DNA of 64,000 bases from Tubiluchus corallicola (taxonomy: Eukaryota; Priapulida; Priapulimorpha; Priapulimorphida; Tubiluchidae), in contig JAQGDQ010002368.1 in NCBI GenBank assembly GCA_030141605.1, positions 620,001 through 684,000 of the forward strand. Direction: 5' to 3'. Positions 23,101 to 33,878 of the stretch are shown piece after piece (positions within the stretch are counted from its first letter, which is position 1; every line of letters starts with the position of its first letter). The notes beneath the pieces were generated by a model. It worked only from the letters and a program-made list of their open reading frames with translations. It did not search any database and had not been told where the DNA came from. Position numbers and translations under genes: made by a program.

Positions 23101-26100
23101 CGTATATTACTTATTATGACTATACTAATTAAGAAAATATACTTTGGTTTGGAGAAAAATTAGTTTTTAGTTACCACATAAAAGTAATATTAAATGTATA
23201 TAGAAATACTATTATTGTATTACAGGAAACTTGAGAAACTAGTAAGATATCTTACTTTAGGACAACCCCATCTACAGACACAAAGTATGTGTTCGTTGTT
23301 GTATCGTAACCAGCACATACCGAATGCCATTGATTATTTCTGAGGTTTGTAGTGGCTGCAAGTGTGTTCGGCGTCCTTAAAACAGAAGTATTATATTCTT
23401 TTACATTTTACTTTCAATTGCACAAATGCGATATTCTCAAAAAACGTTTCTACGCGGAACCTCAAACTTTTTTTTGACTATCTGGGTATAATTTTTACTT
23501 TCTAATGTCGCTCCTTTGGTAAAACCACGTCAAAATAAAAAGGAATAGTTTTTATTTGTATGTATATTTATATGTATATCTGCTACTGTCTTTAAAATTA
23601 ACTTTCAAAGAAGCATTGCTGAAAGAAAAGAAATCACAAGGAGGACAGCTGCGGACTTACATTAATTTCATCCAAAAATATCTCACCAATACATCAGTAG
23701 CTATCAAAAATGCACGGAGAGTGGAGCTACGTGGGAGTTTGCGGGTGACAGAGCAGCATGGTCTGAAGTGATTGCAAGAGTCAAGTTAGAGGACGTGCGA
23801 CTCCAGCACTTTTCACTTTCGTTCACATTTGGTTTCATATACTTTTCTTTTTGCTAGTTTTACCTGTCGTGAGGGCAGATTTCTTTTAATTTAGAGTGTC
23901 TACAATAGACGTAATGGGCATATGATGATGGTGAGTTACTAAAAACTGTTATCTTACTGACTATGAAAAAAGCTTTGCTCCTTTTGCTTGGACTTGTAGA
24001 TAAAAATGATGTAAAAGGTGTCGTTTAGTACTCTTTCAAGTTTCAAGAATTATTTTAGCAGAATTGTGTGTGCGTAAAGTATTTTAACGTGATTGTAGAT
24101 GACTATAAATGACCACAAATTACAGATTAATTGTGTTTAACATTTTTAACATGTTTTTTCACCAGATTTTCCGAAAGTTGAACAAACGTTTTGGTTACCT
24201 CGAATTTTCTGCACCTAAAACCAAAGACAATTTATTTCAAATAACATAAGTTATCACCTAGCGTATATGGGGTGTTGGCCACATTTAAATTTCTTCAGTG
24301 ATATAGCCTGTATTATTACTAGTGTTTATGTACACACTTAGCAGACACATCGATGTATTTGTCTGCTTTACAGGAATGCGAAGAAATGGTTTTTGTCGCT
24401 CACTTCATTGTAATCGGCCGTATTACTTGTGCACTCTGTGCAGTCTAAATCAGGGCAACGTTAGCCAGTTGCATGTAATATCGGCCGCCATATAGGGTAA
24501 TGTTAGCCAGTTGCATGTAATATCGGCCACCACATAGGGTAATGTTAGCCAGTTGCATGTAATATCGGCCACCATATAGGGTAATGTTAGCCAGTGGCAT
24601 ATAATATCGGCCACCATATAGGGTAATGTTAGCCAGTGGCATGTAATATCGGCCACCACATAGGGTAATGTTAGCCAGTTGCATGTAATATCGGCCACCA
24701 TATAGGGTAATGTTAGCCAGTGGCATATAATATCGGCCGCCATATAGGGTAATGTTAGCCAGTGGCATGTAATATCGGCCACCACATAGGGTAATGTTGG
24801 CCAGCCTAACAGTGGTGCTTTTCGATACATACTAAGCACTTTGTGAATATGTTTCAGGTCTTATTATTAGAAAATTCTCATCTTACAGAAAAACACTAAT
24901 GGCCCCTATCAGACTAGATACTATTCATTGATTTATCGCGAAATGTTTAAGTCAAAATATGTTCGCTTCTCAGTTGCTGACATGCTGCGTTTTCAAACAG
25001 ATTTCAAACATGAAAACAAAAGGTTACAATCAAAACAGTATAGTCATCTTCCAAGTTTACATAATTCACACATCAGAAGAACATAGACCTAGTTCATCTT
25101 TGAGCTTTACTGACTGGTGGGAACTAGTAGATTTAATGGTAGCGATGAAACTTTTCACCTACGAATCAGACTAACTTGTCACGTCGTCTTTTATTTTAAA
25201 TAGAAGTGTTATGCAACAAAATAATGTGGGAAGTTGTTGTCCTGCAATTTTCCAGGAGCCAACAAGGCATATGAACCAGCAAAATCAACGACCCAGGTGG
25301 TGTAATTAATCTGCTTTTTGAAAGAAGTTGCAATGCTGAAAGGTTCACTTGAAAAACCAGTGGGTCTAGACCGGGTTTCCACTGCGTCCGCACTGACACG
25401 CACATGCACAGATTTTTCTGTTCGCACGTTTTAGGTCCGCTAAAGTTGTTTCCATTGAGTCCGCACTCATTCTGTACCATTTTGTACAAAGTGCCATAAA
25501 GCAGTGAAATTTTGAGCTTTCTAAAAGAAAAAATAATTTGATTTTGCTACATTAGTTAAAGATTAATTGAAAAGGGCAAATAGGCAACACAGCGAGGGAC
25601 AATATCGTTTTGGAGCTTGAAAATAATGAACACCTAGGCGCGTAACATCACATCGCAACAATGCAAGAGGAAGAAAAGTCCCTAAATTAAGAATGCAACT
25701 TGCAACTTTAGGTATTTTGTTTTTCTATTGAATTTAAATATATTCGGTGTATTCACTTTATTCGTTGAAAGAAAAAATCGGATTTTATACCGAGACTTAA
25801 ATAATCACCATTGTCGCTTATAATTTTCATCATTGCAACTGTAAAACTACGCAATGTGTAAAATTGTGCAATAATAATAGATTAACAGGACAACATCAAA
25901 ATTCTGTTACAGTTATTGCGTATAGCAATTATTCAACGCATGTAATTGTTTACTTGTAATTTTGTAAATTTAAAAAAGCATTGAACGAGGAATCGCAAAC
26001 CGACCTAAATGTACAAAGCTTTAGAAATAAATAAAATCAATAACAAAAACTAAATGTTCTACATTCATTACTGATCTCACTCGCTATTTAAATTCACAGC

Positions 26101-29100
26101 TGTCTTGTAAAAGTATGTGACTGCATATAGGGTTACTCTTATCATAGAGGGAAAACCAATTTCTACAACGTATATGATTATTTTCCTTCTTTATTATGAA
26201 AATGCAGGTGATAGACAACTAGAACAAGGGAAACACATCTAGCTAAACAATCCTGGCAGGATTGCTATTCATTAAACACTGGAAGGGCCATTTCCGTTAG
26301 AAGCAGCTGAATTGTGGTTGTCAGCTGTTGTTCGTACCACATTTGATCAAACGTTGATCTAAAAAGTTTTTTTAGTTAATAAACTAGTCAAAAATGATGT
26401 GGAAATTTTTGTTGTCCAGTATGCACTTTAAGCAAAAAAATGCTGGAACAATATACACCATATGTGAAGTAGAATTACACAATTACGCACGCCTACTGTA
26501 TTAACTGCGCCATTTTCCCTTATTTTACGTTAGAGTCTGTGAACTGCTACACTGACAAGCTATTAAAACAGTAGCTTCCATAATTTGGACTGATTGGTTT
26601 ATTAACATGCTGGTTGGTTGATGCTTGATCGTTTGGTTGTTCAATTGCTTGTATAACTTGAACTGGCTAATCAGTTTGTCGGTCGTTACTTTTAAGTTTA
26701 AATTAAAATTGCTTACTTCATTCAATTATTTGTTCATTTATCTCTTTCCACGCATCATTTCCTGCATTTGATCAACCAAGCAAAACAACATCATGGATAT
26801 TATTATACTCTACCACAGTCAGCAGCTAACAAGTTCACCACATTAAATCATCACAGTGTCTGGTGACCATAACTTCCATCATCAGTCACTAACTGTACCC
26901 AACCATCACGCTATCGGCCACTAACGCTACACCTTAAAAATATCAATAATGCGCGCACTTTCAATGTAGTGCTTTTGTAGGTAAAGCCAGAAATGTAAAC
27001 ATTCTGGTTTTTAATGGTAGCTAAAAGTAATTCTTGCTTCAAGTAGCAATTGGAGATACGTGTAAAGTAACTTTGGCTTTTGAATAGTTTTTGCTCGAAA
27101 GAGTATATTTACTCGAATTATATATTATAATAAATACATAATTAGCAATTTTAAATTGTGTTTTTTCTAGTTATGTTATGGTATTAATGTTAATAGTATG
27201 AACGTATAGTGAAGACTTCGTTAAGCCCATTTGCTATTTTGTAGATAAGATATTTTATGTTGTTTTGTTTTCCCATTTTGTTACTTTGGCAAAAATTCTA
27301 TTAACTCAGCTTTTCATGTTTATCTCACTCAGCAAATTAAAATTTGAACAATTTTGTGTCTGCCTGCTGAACAATTAACCAATTATATTTTTCATCCGCC
27401 TGCCCATAAACATAGGTTATCGTTGAAGGAATGGCTCAGAGGAATATATAGAATGTCGAGGATTTGATTCAGAAAGCCCAAGAAAAGATTTTGAGGGACA
27501 GCATAGAATACCGAGATAATAACAAAATATCACAAAAGACATATAAAAGAAATGCCACGAAACTTTGAGCAAATTACACTTTTAGTAACTCTTAAATTAA
27601 AAGCAAGATTTAACCGTCAAAGACACGCCCACCTGTGCACAATTGCACTCACGATTGCTGCCCATCAATCCATAAATTCACAGAATCCCGTCTCACGTAG
27701 AACAAATACTGATTTCCCCCATTTGCTGAACTAGTGGCATATGATATGAATGTAAGATCATCTGCTGTTCCTCCAGCACCGGTATTAGGGACGTCAGTTT
27801 TCACCCACTAAAGCAATACACCAAATACACAAATGAGAATTTTTACGTGTTCTTTCGCATTAATTTATAATTAGCTATAACTTTCCAATAATTTTCCGGT
27901 ATAATAATATTATTTAATGTAAAAAAGCACCGTGTTAACATACAATGGTTGAATTAAATGTTAACATAAAAATCCGATTGCCTAGATCACTTTTTGGCAA
28001 GACGTTTGACAATGATGTTCAAAATGGTATTTGTTGGTCGTTAACTATGTTTAGTCCTTTGTAAAGCGTAATATATACATGAATATCTTATTTATTCTAC
28101 ACGTTGAATGTCTAAAAATTAGGCAGATTGGTGATAAATAAAAAATCTCATAACAAAGAAAATGAAAGCTACACAATGTTTTGATCCGAACCTCTGCTAA
28201 TACACTACAAACAGTTTTATTTTTTGCGTTTTCCGCTTAGTCCAGCATAAACCGTTTACAATGCTTCATTAAATATAATCCAGGGCATCGTGTTTCCATG
28301 CTGTAGTTTATGTATCGTGTATTGAGTTGTTGCGACTAGTGCTTTGTGTGTGTTTTTTTTCTTTTGTGGTTTTTATTTACTATGTGCATAGTGCTTCTCC
28401 TCTGCTTGCATTCCTTTGCACGTGACTTTAGTGAATACGTTTATATTACAAAGTTCAAAACATTAATGTTTAATCGTTTGTGCTTTTTACTTAAAGATGA
28501 TTCATAGTGGTGGTTTGAAATGTCGTGTATATTTTTTTGGGAGGGAGGAGGATTTTTTATTAAACCTTTCTACAGTTTTGTTGTGTGCACGAGCAGTTGC
28601 TGTAGGTCAAAGATTAAGAGTGTCACACAACGCATCTCAACTACAACCGGCACGTGACATGTGGGTAAAGTAAAGCCGTCTGCAGCGACAGTTCAGTAAA
28701 TTCAACTGTTTTACGAGGACTTTACTTAATTATTCATTAGTCTGTGAGTAGAATGATTTACTAGTAAGATCTTGCTTGGGAACAAGAGAAAAAGAAAACT
28801 AAGTAAGGTTTTAGCTAGCTGTTAAAACTGTTATTATTATCAGGAAGGGCTGCGAAGCGTTGTCAAGTGTACACAAATGCGTTGTCTGGTACACTTAACG
28901 TTTAACCTTTTCACGATCATCATCAATCGCTGGACCTGTGAAAAGGCTTATTGTACTGTTTCTTGACATTAAGAATTATCTCCGTGCTTGTTAAATTGGC
29001 TATACTTTTCTTAGAACATTTTCCTCCTTTGGATATGCTGCATAGCTTTAGTTTTTTATTTGAAACAAATTTTAAAACAAAACAGAATTTGATCAAATTT

Positions 29101-32100
29101 TACTTACCATACACGTTGTTATTTCATCCAAGTTAGTATCAATGACATCGTTTAGCTTTATATAGTCGCTAGTTCCACGTATAGGAAATGTAACCATCGT
29201 CGCGTCGGTTTCAACTTGTGGTGCAACTTCAACGTAAAAACACGTAGGTGTTAAGCCTGGAATTAAAAAACCTAAAATAAAGCCTGAGTACTAATTAGAA
29301 ATTTAAACGACAAAGTTGATACGTTTGCAGAAATCTTACAATTCAAGCATTAAAATCACTTAATCCTGGTAGATTCTGCTTCTGTGACGTTGAATGCTTT
29401 TACTTTACATGTCAACAAATGAACAATGTAAAAGTAAACAATAAAGTTTGTTACTCCAAATGAAATGAGATCAAATTTGTTTCAAGGTCACAATTTTGGC
29501 TTCATTGACTCCAATATGCTGACTATGTATAAGAACTGCGCTTTATGTGAATTTAGTTTTGACATGAAACTGAAGGCCGGTTTTAAGCCAATCAGACAGA
29601 TTTGTTCAAATTGGGCCTCGCGCACACGCGCTAGCGGAGGATGTTATGACGCATTAATGAGTGTCTAGTGTGCACGAAGTTTCGTGATACTATGCAGGCA
29701 GTTAAACTATCCTGTCTCTCTTCGTATATCTATGTTTCAATGTTTTTGCTGATCATTTTGTAATTTCAGATTATCGCCACCATTTACCTTTTAAAAAGAT
29801 AACTGGCGAGCCCTACATGGATTAGTTTTCTCGTCATTAGATTTTAATTTTACTAATTTGTGAATGATGTTCAAATCCTCAACACGGAAAGAGCGACACA
29901 GGGCGAAGTTATCTGAGCAGCAATCATAAACGAGCACTGGCAAAGACTAATGCAGCCGAAAATGAACAACGTGCTGAGGATGAAGAAAACAAGAACAACT
30001 CAGAAAATGACAACACAGCCATGAGTCCAATGATTTTGAAAGATTTTTTTATAAAAAAGCCAGATTAGTCTTTTTTGAGAAAACCTATGCACAAAGAGTA
30101 TATCAGTAATTATTGTGACTTAGTATAAGTCACATTAAAACTTTCATATGGGCTTTCAATTTTTAGTATATCATTGTGGCTAATGGTGGAACATCAAGAT
30201 CTCGGCGCTTTTTGGCTGAAACTAGCGTACAACACAAAGCATAAAATATCAATCTTCAGCTTCAGCTTTCGAAGGATAGGGGGCAAAAATTTTCTAAATG
30301 GACTCCGCGTCGGCCCTGGCTGAGGTATAATCCTGTACATGCTATCCGCAAAAAAATCAGCAAAATAAGGTTATTTGCAGATGACTGCAGTATGTGTTGA
30401 CAAATTTGCACTGCACAAGATCGGGTTTTACTTCAGAATGACAATACTTTGCAAAATTGGGCAGTTTATGCTTTTCAGCACAATTAAATGAGATTCTGCA
30501 GATGAAGATTAAAGTTTTTGTTCACATAATAGTTAAGCAATGTACAATTTGAAATTGAAGACTAGGCGAGGTATATCGGTGTTACATTTAAGCAAAAACC
30601 AGGAATACCAATAACCATGTCGACATTATGGCAAAACAGGCAGCCACTTAGAATTTTTTACAACTCGACCTGAACAACAGACAGAAACAATAAAACAACA
30701 TAATTACATCTCGCTGGTAAGGTCGGAGATGAAGTACAACACAACAATCTGGAACCAACACTTTAAAAGGATAGTCATACATCGGAAAAAAATCAAAAGA
30801 CGGGCAACTAGGTTTGTACTCAGTGACTATCATAATCATAGCAGTATATCAAACTCAGGAAAAAGTCACAATTAGTTTTGGCTGCGATTAGAGTTAGTGT
30901 ACACGTGCAATTACCTTCTATATCATCAACTCCAAATTTAACTGCCTTTCTAAACTTGTGAAGGTAGGGCTGCAATGGGTTGAAATATCCTGTAAATAAT
31001 AATATTTCAAATTAAGTTACAAGCTAAAAACTGCGCAATTAAAATCAAATTTATTTTTACATATTAAAACTCAGATCTTGCGTTTTTTTAAGACACCATG
31101 TGCAGTGGTGTAGGGTGGATTTGACTGCTCTATGTGGTACCTGTATTTATATAGTTAGATTTACTGTTTACCTATTTTTAGCAGGCTTTGTGATTTTTAA
31201 TGGCCTTGAAGCTTTTACAGTCTTTTTCTTTGTACTTTCCATGCGATTATGAGATACTTCTATTGTTTGTTATGAAACCCTTCTGCCTTGAAGATGAAGG
31301 ATGCGCGGTAAAAGTGGCACAGGAAAAAATGACAGTAAAATGGCACTGGTAAAAATGGCTCGAATGGAAAAGAATGTAAAAACGGCACAGAAAAATGGCA
31401 CATACGTTATTTTGATGCAATTAATTTTAATAATAAAACTAGAATGCGCTCAGTAGAAGCAGATCTCTGCCAAAGCTGAACAATCCTAAACTTATTCGTC
31501 TGATTCTTCTGATTAAAAAAAACAACACAAAGATAAACATTGTCCCACATAGTGCTTACCTATCGTTTAACAATTCATTTTGGTAATTGTAATAGACTGA
31601 CAGATATATACCTACCAAGTCATTTATTAGGCTATACACATTAATAAAAAAAGTTAGGTGGAGATAACAAAAAAGAAGTACTAAACCCTCACTACACATT
31701 AATAAAGAAAGTTGAGTGGAGATAGCAAAAAAGAAGAACTAAACACTCCGTCTGAGATCTTCATGGAGTACTTCACGAATATTTTTTGTACGTAGTGTTC
31801 GGTTAAGTTTTGAGAAAAAAGAACCGGCACAAAGATTCCCATTTTGGCACCCCCTAAGCCCGCCTTTCTTCACAAAGTTTCTTAGAAATCTGTTAGATAG
31901 TTTTTGCATAATAGGCTTACTGCCTCAACAGACGAAAACAGTCAAACAAACAGACAAACGAACAAACTGTGTTGAAGTATGGCTTCTTTGGCAGAAGTAG
32001 CTAAAATAATTATTCCCATTATCCCCCACTATAACCCTAACCTCAAACACATATACTTACACCAACCCTAAATACTTTACCAGGCGTACCATTTTTATCT

Positions 32101-33878
32101 ACTTTCTATTTGTGCCATTTTTTTCTGCGCCATTTTATTCTTGAACCATTTTTACTGTGATATTTTTTCTGTGCCATTTTTTACTTACATTCGCGTTGAA
32201 AGTATGATATATTTTATTATAATAATTTCTAAAAAAAAAATAAATTGTTTAGATTTGCATGTGTAGTTCATTATCGTTATACTCTAAGTGTTCGGTTTAT
32301 GTAACGGCGTATCAGAAGATCTATGCAGATGAGTGTGCAGATACCAAACCATGTAGTGTTTTATATATGATACAAATAATTTTAAATTGAACTTTATCGG
32401 CAGCCAGGCCGTGCGATCAATGATAAAAAGTAATTAGAAGGAAGGTTTAAAACTTGAAACACTGTTAATATTGTCATTGCAGCTTTCCTAGTTTGACTCA
32501 GGGCGCACACGAATGCAAAACCCGCTTGCAATAACTTGTATGAGACAGACTTTTACTCGTTTGAGGACTCAAACATTTTACCAACTTTGTTTATTAACGT
32601 GCTTTAATTTTCTGTTTCAGACAAATTGATCGCGCTGTTGTCTGTCTCAGACTAAACCAGGAGCCGGTTTCACAAAGCCGTCACTAAGTTAACGACGTCG
32701 TTATTACATTTTACTAACGGCTTTGTGAAATCGGGCCCAGAACAGATCAACAAAAACAATTGTTTTGATCACGTGTCATCATCACCCATGACACAGTTTG
32801 CTTCATACAAAAGTTGTCGTATGCAGGAAAATTTTGTCTGAGACAATTTCGGTCAAAAAACTTTTCGCAGATAATTTTCCTACCATATGCAACTAATATA
32901 ATTAGTCAGTTTTCTACAGTTTGATAAGGCCGCACACTTTACAAAGTAGCTTACCCGATATATTTCCAGCCTTTCTCCTTCCGTAGCCGCTGCTTCCCCT
33001 GTATGCATTACGACTTCCACCTGATTGCGCCATTATATCCAGACAAGCAAAAACAAATCCAGCCACGGAATACTAAAATAAATAGACAAATAGTTGTGCA
33101 TCACTTTCTTTTTTCAGAGATGTTTAAGCTGCATTGTTATAATATTGTACTGTTTATGGCAATAAATTATCCACTAATACTAGAAAGGAAATTGATTTTA
33201 TTTTTTGTGGACAAAGACTTTTGCGCGACTTACATAATACCATGTGTGAAAGTTTGACTGTAATAAGTTATGCTGCAGAGGAGCAAGTCACTGCAGAAAA
33301 CCAAATCCGTAAAGCAAGTGTGAATGTTGGATTTGACCGAGTTACACTGCACATGATTCATACACCAAATGTAAATGTTAGATCGGGTCAAGTTACACTG
33401 CATAGGATTTTAACTGTACCAAGTGTATATGATAAACTAGACTGAAATGCATTGCAGAGCATAAAGTATGTATTAAGTGAAAATGTCAGTATGGATCAAG
33501 TTACACTGTAAACGACCTAGTCCGCATCAAGTCAGACTGGACCGAGTTACATTGTATAGGGAAGAACCTGTGCCAAGTGCAAAAACCTATCTAACTTGCA
33601 CTGAAACAGACTTAATCCGCATCAAGCATAGCAGAGTTACACAACAGAGGCCAATTAAATACAGGCCAAGTTTAAATGCCAGACTGAGGCAAGACTAGTA
33701 AGACGTTTTGGTCTGAACTAGCTTTGTCAGTGTAAATCGGGTATTAATAAAGAAATTATTTCAAATGGCATGTACTTTTTGGCTTCTAAGTTTTAATAAA
33801 ATTTGAACGTTTTGAATTTTTAAATGCTACTTGCGATAATGAAATTATTTCAACTGAAAAGCTTACCCATCTCTTCAT
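19814..33878 (-). CDS. Pentraxin-like secreted protein, copy B (two exon-phase conflicts)
   Basis: Exons, minus strand, 5' to 3': 33878-33867 (ATG AAG AGA TGG|gtaagc), 33072-32955, 30989-30915, 29256-29108, 27807-27653, 23375-23256, 22464 to about 22317 and 20103-19814. The N-terminus MKRW joined to YSVAGFVFACLDIMAQ is a good signal peptide, then a Gly/Arg-rich linker. The pentraxin part shows LTPTC, TTCMWVKTDVPNTG, NNQWHSVCAGYD, then GGYLIFGQDQ. Joins through 23375-23256 are in phase. At the next two joins the best donors (AA|gtaaga and AA|gtaatg) leave two bases where one is needed. A weaker donor ACGG|gtatca would restore the last join; I see none for the other. Either a hidden exon exists or the copy is becoming a pseudogene. 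Confidence 0.7.
20832..22171. mobile_element. hAT-like non-autonomous transposon (1340 bp) with perfect 8-bp TSD
   Basis: The ends are inverted: CAGTGCCGGATTAACC at 20832 and, on the other strand, CAGTGCCAGATTAAGG ending at 22171. The same 8 bases AGAAAATC flank both ends (20824-20831 and 22172-22179). CAGTG termini plus 8-bp target duplications are hallmarks of the hAT superfamily. No hAT transposase is visible; the interior carries a Gag-like ORF on the + strand. The element lies in the last intron of copy B and recurs inverted at 49554-50897 with the same TSD, so it was present before that duplication. Confidence 0.85.
21330..21829 (+). pseudogene. Retrotransposon Gag-like ORF inside the hAT-like element (frameshifted copy)
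   Basis: Reads YVEDFADWLSFQAIPLT, later PNECIDN, then, after a stop and frame change near 21626, LKILAKNYNFTDSS and VHDQMIIGLKVVHIRRKLLS. This order (a W-containing N-terminal block, a Y/F-rich centre, then an LAK-F-D-MI-DQ-I-GL block) is that of the Ty3/gypsy-type Gag capsid region. No zinc knuckle, protease or reverse transcriptase follows. The counterpart at 49903-50376 (minus) is open over 157 codons. Confidence 0.6.
22317..22464 (-). CDS. Copy B exon with pentraxin calcium-loop core
   Basis: Reads GNYGSNPGPIQSGGYLIFGQ, then GFTASQSFRGMVTGIIVAIG. Its 3' end is shorter than in copies A and C, lacking the counterpart of FDSKLEENVI. The acceptor is AATTTCAAG. The 3' limit is uncertain. Confidence 0.65.
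23256..23375 (-). CDS. Copy B exon with NNQWHSVCAGY
   Basis: Counterpart of the NEWHYVCIGW exon. The frame is open through VDGVVLK, and the only good donor (AA|gtaaga) is followed in frame by TAA. The end phase is 2, whereas copies A and C end in phase 1. Confidence 0.65.
24459..24800. repeat. 42-bp minisatellite, about 8 units with a 126-bp higher-order period
   Basis: The unit is TTAGCCAGTTGCATGTAATA followed by TCGGCCACCATATAGGGTAATG. Units 3-5 and 6-8 repeat the same three variants (TTGCATG/CATA, GGCATATA/CATA, GGCATG/CACA), giving a 126-bp trimer. Because 42 is divisible by 3, two antisense frames stay open (107 and 129 codons), which is not evidence of coding. It lies in an intron of copy B. 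Confidence 0.9.
27653..27807 (-). CDS. Copy B exon, central pentraxin strands
   Basis: Starts WVKTDVPNTGAGG and includes FISYATSSANGGNQYLFYVR, ending TC|gtgagt (phase 2). It matches the WMKTDVPFTG exon of copies A and C. Confidence 0.8.
29108..29256 (-). CDS. Copy B exon, N-terminal pentraxin strand
   Basis: Reads LTPTCFYVEVAPQVETDATM, then FPIRGTSDYIKLNDVI and TTCM|gtaagt. It is the direct counterpart of 11362-11489 (copy A) and 43537-43664 (copy C), in the same phases. Confidence 0.8.
30330..30870 (+). mobile_element. LINE 3' relic (reverse transcriptase palm and C-terminus)
   Basis: Across broken frames on the + strand one reads KIRLFADDC, then LLQNDNTLQNWAV, then LVRSEMKYNTTIWNQHFKR and KIKRRATRFVLSDY. 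These are the FADD box and the C-terminal block typical of jockey/CR1-type LINEs. Many stops; inactive. It lies in an intron of copy B, antisense to it. Confidence 0.6.
31297..32190. mobile_element. Dispersed repeat with AAAATGGCAC-rich inverted ends, copy 2
   Basis: Begins GGATGCGCGGTAAAAGTGGCAC and spaced AAAATGGCAC motifs, and ends TGTGCCATTTTTTACTTACATTCGCG, the inverse. Internal TTATTTTGATGCAATT, ATGCGCTCAGTAGAAGCAGA and one monomer-like TCTGAGATCTTCATGGAGTA match the family at 18.2 and 62.7 kb. No ORF of note. Confidence 0.65.
32660..32740. mobile_element. 80-bp palindromic MITE-like element
   Basis: AGCCGGTTTCACAAAGCCGT is inversely repeated as ACGGCTTTGTGAAATCGGGC around a short centre with AACGACGTCGTT. 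It is a compact foldback of a kind common in invertebrate genomes, with no coding potential. Confidence 0.6.
32955..33072 (-). CDS. Copy B signal-peptide core and basic linker exon
   Basis: Acceptor TTTATTTTAG, then YSVAGFVFACLDIMAQSGGS and a Gly/Arg/Tyr-rich stretch ending KAGNIS, then G|gtaagc. Length and phase match the E exon at 60785-60899. An internal Met (before AQSGG) could be mistaken for the start, but the upstream hydrophobic residues in the same exon argue against that. Confidence 0.7.
33330..33660. repeat. Degenerate repeat with GAYCRAGTTACACTG motifs
   Basis: GACCGAGTTACACTGCA, TCAAGTTACACTGCAT, TCAAGTTACACTGTAA, GACCGAGTTACATTGTAT and a decayed GCAGAGTTACACAACAG recur at irregular spacing, with CCAAGTG and CCGCATCAAG motifs between. 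It looks like an old minisatellite in the first intron of copy B. Confidence 0.45.
33867..33878 (-). CDS. Copy B micro first coding exon (MKRW)
   Basis: Twelve coding bases from ATG to a GTAAGC donor in phase 0. It is placed about 800 bases upstream of a phase-0 exon whose first residues form a hydrophobic leader. The short basic n-region MKRW plus that exon makes a standard signal peptide. The exon is too short to prove without a transcript. Confidence 0.5.

Noticed and set aside
24445-24839. Antisense ORFs of 107 and 129 codons made of 14-residue repeats
   Set aside because: They arise from the 42-bp minisatellite, whose period is divisible by three; no start context, signal peptide or homologue.
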